Virus record (IMG/VR): IMGVR_UViG_3300008954_000054
Span: 1 to 62,081 of that record
DNA: 62,081 nt
DNA from: a virus
Direction: 5' to 3' (one strand)
Part shown: piece after piece, positions 31,585 through 40,507 of the stretch
Layout: each line of letters begins with the position of its first letter
How positions within the stretch are numbered: the first letter of the stretch is position 1
Made by a program: the position numbers and the translations under genes
The notes under the pieces: generated by a model
Database searches by the model: none
The model's input: only the letters and a program-made list of their open reading frames with translations
What the model was told of the DNA's origin: nothing

Positions 31585-34532
31585 CAGTCAATCCGGAAGA
31601 GTAGCTCGAAATAGGTACCTGACCCGTTGAAGGCGCCATTGTCCGACGCGAAGCTAGCCGTCCAGCGGTCTCCATCGGAGAAGCTCAGGTCAGCCGCGTT
31701 TGCGGTCAACGTTACCGGGGTCACCGTCGCTGGGCTCAACGTGTTCATATCGAAGGGGGTGGCATTGAGAACCGTGTTCCCCGTCGCTTCGTTGGTCACC
31801 GACAAGTCGTAGGCTCCCGTTGAGTTGACAGTCTGCATGTAGACCGTCACCCGCACCAGCGTGCAATCCCAGGAGACCCACCCGCGATGGTTCACCGTGG
31901 AAGCGGGAGCCGGAGCTACGTTGAACTGGAAGGGGATCTGATAAGAAGAGACCGCCTCCGGGGTGGCATCGCTAGCCGCTCGGAAGTACAGGGCTCCCTG
32001 CTGGAGGCCCCCAGACCCGTCGCTGACGAAAATAGCTCCCTTCCCGGCAGCCGTCGTCGGGGCCGCCGCTTCGTCGAAGATCAATCCCGTGGGATCAATC
32101 AAGCCCGGGACCGTCAGCTTGCCCGTGACCGCATCATAGACGAGGTCATTGACCCCGTTCCCAATCGTGACCTGCTGGGTGCCAGAGCAGGACATGTCCA
32201 CGAAGGTCGGGTAGGTGCCCGCTGTAAAGGTAGCCCCCCCGGCGACCGTAAAGTCACCCAGAGCGGCGTTGACACCGGCATCGGCGGAGAGGAAGAAGAC
32301 CTCCGCCGTAGAGCCCAGGGCGACCGTCGTTACAGTAATGACGCCAGCGGCTTCAGCAGCCGTGAGCCCCTTGAGAGCGGAGAGCTTGGTCACCACCTGA
32401 GCCAGCGTATCCGCTGAGTCCAAGCTCGCGGTGACAGCCCCCATGCTCGTGGCGAAGGTCACATCCCCGGTGACCCCGATGGGATCTGCCGAAGCGGCAT
32501 TCGCTTCCAAAGTAGCCGCCGTCGCCGCCGTGGGATCCACCAGACGAACCGATGAAGCGGTCGATCCGGTCAACTCCTGACCGGGGACAAGGAACAAGGT
32601 TCCTGCGTCGCCGCCATTCGCCGGGTCGTAAGCTGCGCCCGCGATCAGATACAGGTCCGCGGCGTTGGGTGGGGTCGCGTCCGGAAGGGAATCCCCCCCT
32701 TGAAGGACCAGATTCCCGATATCCGAGCCGGAGACGCCGCTCTCCGTCTGAATCAGCAAGTTGTAATTCCGAGCCAGGACTTCCTGGCTTCGTGCCTGGA
32801 TTCGGGCGTTCCCTTCCGCGTGGGCTACATCTGCGGGGATGACTGCCCAGCCCAGGGAGATCTGAGGACCCGCTCCGTAGGGGTTCGGGTCAAGAGAAAT
32901 CTCCGGCTTGGTCAAAGCCCCGAGCGAAACCGCTCCCACGACCTCCAAGCCGCCGTCGGTGTTGCCGGCAGGCGGGGGATCTGAAGGGCTAGCGGCGTCT
33001 ACGATCTGAACCGCCCCCTGATCCGCGATGATCGTCCGCCCACCACCGGAAGCCGCGACGCCATTGTCATAGGCGTCATCCAACGAGGTGACCAGGACGG
33101 AGAGACCATGAAGTTCATCCAGGGCGGCCTGGACCTCCGCCGCGGTCATCCCCGTGGTGCTGTTGTCGTAGAAGAGGGTGCTAGAGAGTACCGTCGCCGC
33201 GATGGTGGGCGAGCCTGTAGTAGAGACCCCACCGTGATAGGTAGAGCCCGCGTGGAGGGCTCCAGTCCCCGAGACGCCCGTGTCGTCAATGGTGATGGAC
33301 CCGTCCACCCAACACCAGCGGAGACGGGCTCTCACGTCCCCGGAGATAGCTCCCCCGCTCGGGTGAATCGCGAGCGGAGTCCCCGTCCCGTCCATCTCAA
33401 TCCGCGTATACTCCAAGAGGAGCAACTCCGCTGACGACTGGATGCCCGTAGCTCCCGTTCCGCTGGTCTGAACCAGACACCCCACCATCGTACAGGTGGC
33501 CGAAGCGTCCAGGGCGAGGTTGATATCAGCTCCGCTCGGGCCCTTGAACTTGCAGCGGTGAAACTCCGCCGTGGTGCTGCTGCCCGTCTGGGTATACGCC
33601 AACCGATCTGCGGCCCCACCCGACGCGAATTCGATCCAGCAGTCGTGGGCCAGAAGAGATCCCCCGCTCAAATCCAGAGCGGGACCCTGGCTAGCTGAAA
33701 TCCCATCCTGAACAACATGGCAGCGGTAGAGGACCAGCTCCCCCGCCCCCGACTTGTCCAGCGTCGCGGATGCCGAGGTGTTGACATTCTCCAGGGTCAG
33801 CCCCGAGACAGAACAACGATCCCCGCTGTTCGTCAGTGGAGCTGTGTGCAACCCCCGAAGAGCGGCGACGTTGTTGTCCTCGTGTCCCTTCTGATTCCCA
33901 GGCCACCCAACGAGGTGAACGTGGGCCTTCAGGGTGAGATCTTCCGCGTAGACACCCGGCCGGATGGCGATGACGTAAGGCGAAGCCAGGGTGGCTCCTG
34001 CCGTGTCCGCGGCATCAATCGCCGCCTGAACCGTGCTGTGATCCGCGTACCCGGTCGCGGATCCATCCACGTACAGGATCTTCCCCGAGGCCGACACCGA
34101 CTTGCAGAAAGCCAGGAGCGTCTGAAAGTTGGCGTTCTGCTCGTTGGTCCAACCCTCGGTGTCCACGTCTACCGGGATCGTTCCCGTGCCATCCCGCCGC
34201 TCACCAGCAGCGACCAGCTTGAGACTTCCAAACACCGTCAGAACACGCAAGCGGACATGCTGCGTGCTCTCGGAGCCGAGCCCGGCGTCTACCGTCAGGC
34301 GGACCAGATAGGGGCCTTCCTTGTCCGCGACGAAGCCGCCCGGAGACACCGCAGTGACGTCCCCGGAGAACGTCGCTGTGCTGCCCTCAGGCACGAAAGC
34401 GAGGGTCCAGGCGTAGGTGGTCGCGGAATCCACCGAGGAGACCGTGACGGTATCTCCAACGCCTACATCGTCGCGGCTCTGCCCATCAAGCTGAGACAGC
34501 CCGTTGACCAAACTACGGATGTTGGCGGCCAT
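31584..34532 (-). CDS. Beta-helix tail-fibre/tailspike-like protein
   Basis: A 982-residue protein. I chose the ATG at 34532 (MAANIRSL), preceded by GAGGAG, over an upstream in-frame start. A PKD/Ig-like domain (ATTYAWTLAF, GPYLVRLTVDAG) comes first. A pectinesterase-like right-handed beta-helix follows from about residue 145 to 450: ILYVDGSATGYADHSTVQAA, AIRPGVYAEDLTLKAHVHL, then rungs such as CSVSGLTLENVN and HDCWIEF. After a MTAAEVQAALDEL linker comes a region with small beta domains, and a C-terminal sandwich (VRVTVYMQTVNSTGAYDLSV). Beta-helix domains in phage fibres bind or cleave surface polysaccharide; no catalytic triad was identified. It heads the fibre transcript. Confidence 0.93.
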   Translation of the reverse strand: MAANIRSLVNGLSQLDGQSRDDVGVGDTVTVSSVDSATTYAWTLAFVPEGSTATFSGDVTAVSPGGFVADKEGPYLVRLTVDAGLGSESTQHVRLRVLTVFGSLKLVAAGERRDGTGTIPVDVDTEGWTNEQNANFQTLLAFCKSVSASGKILYVDGSATGYADHSTVQAAIDAADTAGATLASPYVIAIRPGVYAEDLTLKAHVHLVGWPGNQKGHEDNNVAALRGLHTAPLTNSGDRCSVSGLTLENVNTSASATLDKSGAGELVLYRCHVVQDGISASQGPALDLSGGSLLAHDCWIEFASGGAADRLAYTQTGSSTTAEFHRCKFKGPSGADINLALDASATCTMVGCLVQTSGTGATGIQSSAELLLLEYTRIEMDGTGTPLAIHPSGGAISGDVRARLRWCWVDGSITIDDTGVSGTGALHAGSTYHGGVSTTGSPTIAATVLSSTLFYDNSTTGMTAAEVQAALDELHGLSVLVTSLDDAYDNGVAASGGGRTIIADQGAVQIVDAASPSDPPPAGNTDGGLEVVGAVSLGALTKPEISLDPNPYGAGPQISLGWAVIPADVAHAEGNARIQARSQEVLARNYNLLIQTESGVSGSDIGNLVLQGGDSLPDATPPNAADLYLIAGAAYDPANGGDAGTLFLVPGQELTGSTASSVRLVDPTAATAATLEANAASADPIGVTGDVTFATSMGAVTASLDSADTLAQVVTKLSALKGLTAAEAAGVITVTTVALGSTAEVFFLSADAGVNAALGDFTVAGGATFTAGTYPTFVDMSCSGTQQVTIGNGVNDLVYDAVTGKLTVPGLIDPTGLIFDEAAAPTTAAGKGAIFVSDGSGGLQQGALYFRAASDATPEAVSSYQIPFQFNVAPAPASTVNHRGWVSWDCTLVRVTVYMQTVNSTGAYDLSVTNEATGNTVLNATPFDMNTLSPATVTPVTLTANAADLSFSDGDRWTASFASDNGAFNGSGTYFELLFRID

Positions 34533-34565
34533 GCAGCTCCTCAACCAGTTTCTACTCGCTGGGGG

Positions 34566-34571
34566 CTATAG
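34566..34571 (-). promoter_or_regulatory. CTATAG element before the fibre transcript
   Basis: CTATAG lies 33 bases before the ATG at 34532, in a 147-base divergent intergenic region that also holds a TCGTAT element for the plus-strand gene at 34680. Confidence 0.35.
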
Positions 34572-34651
34572 GCGGACCATTGACCAGCAGGAGTAGGGTC
34601 ACATATGAACGCCCAATTCCACGAGCCACTCTGAGAATTTCAGAGCCCGAG

Positions 34652-34657
34652 TCGTAT
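34652..34657 (+). promoter_or_regulatory. TCGTAT promoter-like element
   Basis: TCGTAT followed by TCTCC, 22 bases before the ATG at 34680, with AGAGAGG as ribosome site. GAG and CTC flank the element. Confidence 0.5.
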
Positions 34658-34679
34658 TCTCCTGTAGAGAGGCATCGAC

Positions 34680-34922
34680 ATGACCTGCCAGGGAACGCTG
34701 AAAGAAACTCTCCGGGTTCAGACCCGGCTACTGGAAGAGCTACACCGAGCAGAGAGGGAAACGGACAAGTGGTTCCCCCACCAGAACAAGGGACAGTTCT
34801 GTGCCCTCGTCAGAAACTCGCTGGAGGCGGCTGAGGCGATCCTCGGTCCTCATGACCCGGTCATGGCGGGGGCCTGGACCATGTTCGACCAGTACGCCGG
34901 GATCTACAAGAGGGGCGGCTAG
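34680..34922 (+). CDS. Small helical accessory protein
   Basis: An 80-residue protein, alone on the plus strand between two structural operons. It is almost entirely helical: LKETLRVQTRLLEELHRAERE, then GQFCALVRNSLEAAEAIL, and a short end WTMFDQYAGIYKRGG. No family is recognised. The TAG stop overlaps the TAG of the convergent tail gene at 34919 within CTAG, a four-base overlap with no room for a separate terminator. It has its own TCGTAT element. Confidence 0.82.
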   Translation: MTCQGTLKETLRVQTRLLEELHRAERETDKWFPHQNKGQFCALVRNSLEAAEAILGPHDPVMAGAWTMFDQYAGIYKRGG

Positions 34923-36214
34923 ATATAGAACTGAGCCGACACGTCTTCCGCCGAGACGACCTTCGGTACCCGCATCCCGAGCCGGTCTACGGTCACCTCA
35001 TACGCTTGCCCTGTCCCCACCGCGGGCATTCTCTTCCGCAACCGGAGAATGCTGGGGGCCGCTCGAACCTTGGTAGCGGGTCCAGATGCCGTCCCTACCG
35101 GACCACCAGACGCCCCCAGGAGCGTCTTGAGGAGATAAGTCCCGATGTTGGCCCCAGCCGTGAAAGTGATCGTCTCTCCCTCCACAGCCTGTCCAAAATC
35201 CTGGGAGGCGTCTTCGATCACGTCCTCCGTGACGGTCGCTGTCCCGGTCAAGCCGGTAGGCGAGGTCGTGTAGCTCCTCGCTGTGCTGTCGTTACCCGCT
35301 GGGAAGACGAGTACATCGCGGACCTCATAGCGGCCGATATTATCCCCTGCCGAGAGCACCAGGAGAGCGTCGGCGGAGATGCTGGTGAAGTCCCGGGAGG
35401 GATCCGAGAATAGAGTCCGATCCGTGTGCGTCTCCCCCGCCGTCCCCGTAATGGACTTCGCCCCGTAGCAGTAACCCCGGAGATCGTCGTAGTAATAGTT
35501 CTCGACGGTCCATGAAACCGTGTCCGTGAACACATCTCCGAAGGCATCCCGGAACAAATGCCTGTACTCATAGAGAGTGTGGGCAGGCTTAAGAGCCTTC
35601 AGAACCAGCCGGACGTTCTCCTGAAGTATGATCGGGTCCTCTTCCGGCCACTCGGTTCCACCCTCCCGCTCGACGTTCACCTCAAAAGTAAATTGGTCGT
35701 CGAACCCCCAAGCGGTCCCCTCATCATGAGCATGAGCCACCTTGTCAATGACGGTTACGTCAGCGGTGGTGAGAAGATCTACTCCTTCTTCCATTGTGGC
35801 CCGGGTGGCTCCCTTCAAGAGCAGAACCACCATGTTCTTCAGAAAGGCCCGATAGGTTACGTCCCCATCGATCTGGGGAATCGACCCATGACGGAGAGAC
35901 TCCGGGAAGATGAGCTGACCGAGAATCTGCCAGAGGAATTCAGCCCGCGTGTAGTCGAAGTCCGTATCTAAGAAGACCTGCTGAGCCCCGACCTGAATCC
36001 TCGCCAGCTCCTCCGCGAGAGCCTGGAACTGGAGGGTGTACCAGGGGCCGTTGACCTGGGCGATGTAGTTCGACGGGAGCACCTTGAGGAAGGCCGCCAT
36101 GACCTTCTGCGTCTGGGCTTCGACTCGGTTCTCATAGTCCTGACCAGAGAGGTCCGCCTGAGCGGGGTTCTGCTCAATGAGGTCAGGGAGCCCGTGCTGG
36201 GTAGGATCCGCCAT
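34919..36214 (-). CDS. Baseplate protein, gpI-like tail protein
   Basis: A 431-residue protein directly downstream of the J-like and 157-aa genes, where P2-type phages place tail protein I. The N-terminal half is helical with the layout seen in such proteins: KVMAAFLKVLPSNY, QFQALAEELARIQ, LWQILGQLIFP, YRAFLKNMVVLLLKGATRA, and LKPAHTLYEYRHLFRDAF. The C-terminal half carries two copies of a short beta module, ALLVLSAGDNIGRYEVRDV and ETITFTAGANIGTYLLKTL, also found in the larger fibre and baseplate proteins here. It probably links the baseplate wedge to the fibres. The ATG overlaps the upstream stop (TGATG). The gpI relation rests mainly on gene order. Confidence 0.85.
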   Translation of the reverse strand: MADPTQHGLPDLIEQNPAQADLSGQDYENRVEAQTQKVMAAFLKVLPSNYIAQVNGPWYTLQFQALAEELARIQVGAQQVFLDTDFDYTRAEFLWQILGQLIFPESLRHGSIPQIDGDVTYRAFLKNMVVLLLKGATRATMEEGVDLLTTADVTVIDKVAHAHDEGTAWGFDDQFTFEVNVEREGGTEWPEEDPIILQENVRLVLKALKPAHTLYEYRHLFRDAFGDVFTDTVSWTVENYYYDDLRGYCYGAKSITGTAGETHTDRTLFSDPSRDFTSISADALLVLSAGDNIGRYEVRDVLVFPAGNDSTARSYTTSPTGLTGTATVTEDVIEDASQDFGQAVEGETITFTAGANIGTYLLKTLLGASGGPVGTASGPATKVRAAPSILRLRKRMPAVGTGQAYEVTVDRLGMRVPKVVSAEDVSAQFYI

Positions 36215-36687
36215 CAGACGTTGAACCGCTTCCGAGCGTCCGCAGGAGAGGAGCCGTTGGGGAGATAAACCGCCCCGTCACCGATCCAACGGTTTCCGAC
36301 TTGATACTCCAGCACCCACTTTTCCGTGTTGAGCCGACCCATAGCTCTGACGCCGCTGTCCGGACCAAGGCCCCGCACCCGATAGGGAGTCCCCTCATAC
36401 TCGAAATGATCCACCCCATGACGAGCCAGCCGGATCCGTCGGGATCCGTCGTAGAGTCTCCACGCCATCCCGTCACCGGAATAGTCGTAGCTGGCTTGCT
36501 CTTCGACCCATCCCCGGATCCGCTCCAGGGACTCGTCGAAGATCAGCTCAAGAACGGCACCGTCCGGGCGAGCAGAACCCACGGGGGTCATGGTGACCTT
36601 GCGGAGACCCCGGCCGAACTCCTCCTCGGCTTCCATTTGAACCAGCTCCAGGTTGTCCTTTCGCGATTCCACAATCACGCCGATCAT
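36214..36687 (-). CDS. 157-aa baseplate-region structural protein
   Basis: Compact protein between the J-like and gpI-like genes, overlapping both by 1-4 bases. It has strand-rich segments (GAVLELIFDE, MAWRLYDGSRRIRLARHGVDH, TPYRVRGLGPD, KWVLEYQVGNRW) and two helices near the start. No signal or membrane segment. A minor baseplate wedge part is likely, given that the block is otherwise all baseplate. No family is recognised. Confidence 0.88.
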   Translation of the reverse strand: MIGVIVESRKDNLELVQMEAEEEFGRGLRKVTMTPVGSARPDGAVLELIFDESLERIRGWVEEQASYDYSGDGMAWRLYDGSRRIRLARHGVDHFEYEGTPYRVRGLGPDSGVRAMGRLNTEKWVLEYQVGNRWIGDGAVYLPNGSSPADARKRFNV

Positions 36688-39600
36688 GCCGAATCCTCGT
36701 CGTAGGTGAAGGTGAGGGTGCCCACGCTCAGATAGGCCGCCTTGCTCGGGTCGATGTTCTTCGCACCCGTGTCCGTCCCCACAATATAGGTCACCGTGTA
36801 ATCGTGCTCTGAAGGGGCATCAGCCGCAGCCAGGGAAATGACTACCCGATTCGCGGTCAACTCCTTCAGCCGATCTTCTTTCTCCTGGTCCGTCTCATAC
36901 CCAGCGGCGTCCAAGGTCGTGTCATCCGTCAAGCCCTCGATCAGATGACCATCTGAGCCGATGATATAGGCTCGACCCGCGGCGAGGCCCAACGCCGTCT
37001 GAGGCGGCACAATCTGGAGATCCAACTCGTCGTCGTCCTGATAGACCCCGCGATACTCCGTGGACGCACCCCCTCCGGTTGTCGTCGCGGCGTCCAGCTC
37101 CTCTTCAATCAACCACACGCTGATCTCAGGAGTGGACCAGGAGGCAAGGTAGGTGACGTCTCCTGACTGGTCGGTTCGCAGAGCCTCCCGAATCACCTGT
37201 GACCCAGCTTGCCTCACCATGAGGGTGAGAGGCTCCACCACATAGGAGACTTGAGTGGCCCCGCCGATAGACCCGGTGACGTTGGATTGCCGAAGCGGCT
37301 CGCCAAGCCGAAGCCCGCTGAAGAGATTTTCGAGGTTGGTCCGAATGGCTGAATCCGCGGCTGCTTGATCGGCTCTCTTCTTCAATACGACCGTAGCTGA
37401 AATATCTACCGGGATTTTCACCGCGTCTTTGACCAGGATATCGCTGCACACATGGCGGGAGCTATCCAGGTCTCCCTGAGCGACTGAGACCACCTGATTG
37501 ACTTCGTACTCAACCGTGAAGTTCTCGTCGTGCTTATAGCTGATCAGGACGGAAGCCCCTGAGGCGATGTTCCCTCCCTCGACTCTCTTGACGGACACCG
37601 CAGTCGTCTGATTCCCTTCGACGATGGTGTAGTCACTCACTCCAGAGCTGTCGTTGGGGCCCCGGTGAGTCGTGAGCCCGTCTGAAGACTTCACCACCAG
37701 AGTCCGCGAATCACACCCGAGGTTGTTCAGGTACTCCAGGTACTCCCCAATCAGAGTGTGAGCCTCATCCGTCACCTGGATGCTATCCCCGCTGGGTGTC
37801 AGCACCCCAGCGGAGTTCGTCGTCCCCGTGATCAAGAGATAGTCTCCCGCCTTGGTAGACCTCCCGATCCCCAAAGGGGCCTCCGGGTGGTAGAGCGCAT
37901 AGGCGGCGGAAGCCAGCTCGCCGCTGATCACCCCTGTCACGGACTTGATCGAACGAGCCGGCTGACGAGGCAACGTAAACTTGCTCCCTGTCCTATAGCG
38001 ATAATCCCCCAACACCACGTCCGTCAGGGTCACAGCAGGCTGGGCGACGCTGGTGTCCAGAACGATGGTGTCGTAGCTGGAGATGGTCACGTCGTCCAAG
38101 GTGAACACCTGACCCGTGCTGGCGTTTCTCAGTTCATACCCCGCGTCGGAGTCGTCCAACATCTCAACGATCGGGTTCTCCAGGGAGAGATTAGCGTCCA
38201 CCGCCCGGAAAGTGAGATCAGCGGGATCCCCGACGACTTCAAATTGAACGTCCTGCTTGATTTCAAAGGTGAAGGCGAAGGTGTCTGTGACCTTCGCCAC
38301 GTTCTCCCCCTGGAGCCAAACATCCACCTTTCCGCCGACATGCTTGGAGCCGTCGTAGTCTCGTTGCATCAGCGTTTCGCCTGCGGTCACCACCTCCGCT
38401 TGAAGGACGCCGGACACATCTGCCGCGATCTGTAGGAGACCCCGCTCCGTCCCTGAGTCCACGCTGGCGAGAGCGTTCTGACACCGCTCCGCGAGTTCCT
38501 TGTTGGACTCCGAATTTTTACCGCCGAAGGTCGCTGCCGCGTTGCTGACCGAGAGCCCGAGAGACCGAGCTGCGTTGCTCTGGATGGTCCGAATCTGACC
38601 TGCCCCAACCTCACCGGCAGATCCCACAGAAGAAGCCTTCACCGGCAGCGTAACCGACCAACGACCCGTGGAAGGGTTGTAGTGGCTGGCAAGACTGGAC
38701 AGGCTGATACTCCCCGCCCGGGTGGTCTTGAAAGAAACCGAGCCTGAAGAAACTGTCGTCCCGATCGCCACCGTCAAAGTCCGAGTCGGCTGGGAGGTCG
38801 TGTAAAAAGTCACCTCCCCCCGAGCAAACTGACCCGCCCGACGGGTCGCTCCATAACGAGCCGCCAAGGCTTCAAACCCGCGATCAATGAGACTCTGAAC
38901 GTCAGAGTTGCTCGTCAGGAAGAATGCCTTCTTCAACGCCTGCTTGTACGTCGAAGCGGATACGTCCACGCTGCTGCCCGTGCCTGAGGGGTCGTCGATC
39001 AGCAACAGCGAAGAGAAGCTCGCCATTCGGTGCAAGAAATCCTGAATGAAACGAAGCCGTTCCGCTTCCGCCATCGCAGGATCGATCACGGTATCCCTGA
39101 GGACACTCCCCGGACCCACTTTGATTTGAGGATTGCTCCGATAGATGGCGGCGACCATCGTCCTGGTAAGCTGTTGACGAGTCCTCGCGGGGAAACTCCC
39201 AAGCGTGTTGGTCACCGTCACGGGGCGAGCCGCTACCTCCGATGAGTACCCGGATTCAATCTCTCTCCGGGTGGTCGAGTCGTAGTAAATCGCCGTGACC
39301 ACGTAATAGAGAGGGTCCTCGACCCGAGTCGCGGCGAAGTCGCCATTGGAGATCGTGGCCGGGGTAGAAGTCGGCCCCCCTGATCGAACGTGGTCGAAGC
39401 TGTATGAGGTGATCTGGCGAACGGTGTCGATCTGAGCCGTCACCCGCACATCTGTCGCCGTCTCCGGGATCTCCAGCTTGTCGTCAAAATCGCTCTGGAG
39501 GAGGAGATCCTTGCTGTCTACCTGCGTGCCAACAACCCGGACATAGAGAGGATCCGAAGCGTGGTCTCCTGCGGCGTCCAGCTTGATCGAGTTGTCCGCC

Positions 39601-40148
39601 GTGATTGACCCGACGGAGGTTACCTCTTCCTCCGTCGTACCCGAATCCACCGGGCTCAAGTTGATGAGCTGGTACCCCGTGGTACCCCCGCCGGACTCCG
39701 TCGAAGCGTAGAAGTTGTACCCGATAACGTTGGAATCGGAGAGGCCCTCGACCTTGATCCGAACCTTGTTGTCAAAGCTCTCGACCGAGATGTTCGTAGG
39801 GGCATTCGCGACAACCCCCACGTCCGCTTCCTGAACCAGGGTCGCCTCAATCACCACAGGCTCACTGACCTGTCCTGTGGACGCAATGGACCTCACCTGG
39901 AGGTTGTTCACTCCAGCGATGAGCGGGAGACCATCCGGGTACGCCGCCGGGTTGGGCAGAGTCCAAGCCGTACCCGTGAAGTACACAAGGTCCGGGTCCG
40001 AGACGAACGCTCCACCCCGAACCGAGACCTCCATGTCTACCGTGCTGGAGTCCATCGTCCCTGAGAAGAACCGAGTCCCCAAGGTAGTCGAGAACTTCCA
40101 TGAAGCCCGAGCCACGCTATCCGAGCCCGTTACCACCGGGGCAGCCAT
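36684..40148 (-). CDS. Baseplate J-like protein
   Basis: A 1154-residue baseplate wedge protein; J/gp6-like proteins form the ring of the baseplate. The J-like core is seen at about residues 325-365 (YRSNPQIKVGPGSVLRDTV, then DPAMAEAERLRFIQDFLHR), with GVNNLQVRSI and Ig-like domains before it. Downstream are the expected helical and strand blocks, including ERCQNALASVDSGTERGLLQ near residue 560 and VVLKKRADQAAADSAIRTNLENLF near 920. P2 J has about 300 residues, so this is a much enlarged version with added beta domains, as in jumbo phages. The ATG at 40148 has GTGAGG upstream. It heads a three-gene operon with 36214-36687 and 34919-36214. Confidence 0.88.
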   Translation of the reverse strand: MAAPVVTGSDSVARASWKFSTTLGTRFFSGTMDSSTVDMEVSVRGGAFVSDPDLVYFTGTAWTLPNPAAYPDGLPLIAGVNNLQVRSIASTGQVSEPVVIEATLVQEADVGVVANAPTNISVESFDNKVRIKVEGLSDSNVIGYNFYASTESGGGTTGYQLINLSPVDSGTTEEEVTSVGSITADNSIKLDAAGDHASDPLYVRVVGTQVDSKDLLLQSDFDDKLEIPETATDVRVTAQIDTVRQITSYSFDHVRSGGPTSTPATISNGDFAATRVEDPLYYVVTAIYYDSTTRREIESGYSSEVAARPVTVTNTLGSFPARTRQQLTRTMVAAIYRSNPQIKVGPGSVLRDTVIDPAMAEAERLRFIQDFLHRMASFSSLLLIDDPSGTGSSVDVSASTYKQALKKAFFLTSNSDVQSLIDRGFEALAARYGATRRAGQFARGEVTFYTTSQPTRTLTVAIGTTVSSGSVSFKTTRAGSISLSSLASHYNPSTGRWSVTLPVKASSVGSAGEVGAGQIRTIQSNAARSLGLSVSNAAATFGGKNSESNKELAERCQNALASVDSGTERGLLQIAADVSGVLQAEVVTAGETLMQRDYDGSKHVGGKVDVWLQGENVAKVTDTFAFTFEIKQDVQFEVVGDPADLTFRAVDANLSLENPIVEMLDDSDAGYELRNASTGQVFTLDDVTISSYDTIVLDTSVAQPAVTLTDVVLGDYRYRTGSKFTLPRQPARSIKSVTGVISGELASAAYALYHPEAPLGIGRSTKAGDYLLITGTTNSAGVLTPSGDSIQVTDEAHTLIGEYLEYLNNLGCDSRTLVVKSSDGLTTHRGPNDSSGVSDYTIVEGNQTTAVSVKRVEGGNIASGASVLISYKHDENFTVEYEVNQVVSVAQGDLDSSRHVCSDILVKDAVKIPVDISATVVLKKRADQAAADSAIRTNLENLFSGLRLGEPLRQSNVTGSIGGATQVSYVVEPLTLMVRQAGSQVIREALRTDQSGDVTYLASWSTPEISVWLIEEELDAATTTGGGASTEYRGVYQDDDELDLQIVPPQTALGLAAGRAYIIGSDGHLIEGLTDDTTLDAAGYETDQEKEDRLKELTANRVVISLAAADAPSEHDYTVTYIVGTDTGAKNIDPSKAAYLSVGTLTFTYDEDSA

Positions 40149-40223
40149 CAGACCTCACTCCAAGTCATCTCAACCAACCCAACCTGATAAAGCCAATACC
40201 GCAGGTAACTTTTTCTCCCACAC

Positions 40224-40229
40224 TCGTAT
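40224..40229 (+). promoter_or_regulatory. TCGTAT promoter-like element
   Basis: TCGTAT followed by ATACCC, 22 bases before the ATG at 40252, with GAGGAG in between. It lies in a 103-base divergent region upstream of the baseplate J gene. Confidence 0.5.
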
Positions 40230-40251
40230 ATACCCGTAAGAGGAGTTCAGA

Positions 40252-40476
40252 ATGAACCTGCCCGGCTACGATTCATGGAAGATCGACGGAAACCGAACTT
40301 ACTGCTACGACTGCGGGGAATACTGGTATGAAGCCTACGGGTGTGCCTGCGACGAGGGTGATGTGCCCGACGACCAGGACTACCCGGACGAGAACCCGGC
40401 CCCGGCTTGTGGAGACCCCGAGTGCGAGGAGCCCGAGTGCCAGCCCGTCGGTGGGGATTTCTCTCTCCCCTTCTGA
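40252..40476 (+). CDS. Small acidic cysteine-rich protein
   Basis: A 74-residue protein with a strong GAGGAG ribosome site. Cysteines come in pairs: YCYDCGEYWYEAYGCACDEG, then ACGDPECEEPEC. The first four could form a zinc-ribbon-like site. The chain is very acidic between them (DVPDDQDYPDEN) and ends in a short hydrophobic tail. Small acidic proteins of this kind often bind host proteins or mimic nucleic acid; that is a guess. It is followed 31 bases later by a second plus-strand gene with its own TCGTAT element. Confidence 0.82.
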   Translation: MNLPGYDSWKIDGNRTYCYDCGEYWYEAYGCACDEGDVPDDQDYPDENPAPACGDPECEEPECQPVGGDFSLPF

Positions 40477-40493
40477 AAAACTCCGGGGGTCGG

Positions 40494-40499
40494 TCGTAT
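40494..40499 (+). promoter_or_regulatory. TCGTAT promoter-like element close to a start codon
   Basis: TCGTAT followed by AGGGGACC and only 8 bases before the ATG at 40508, unlike the 18-29 bases elsewhere. GGTC and GACC flank the core, as at 608. If transcription starts right after TATA, the leader would be about 8 bases and contain GGGGA. Confidence 0.45.
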
Positions 40500-40507
40500 A
40501 GGGGACC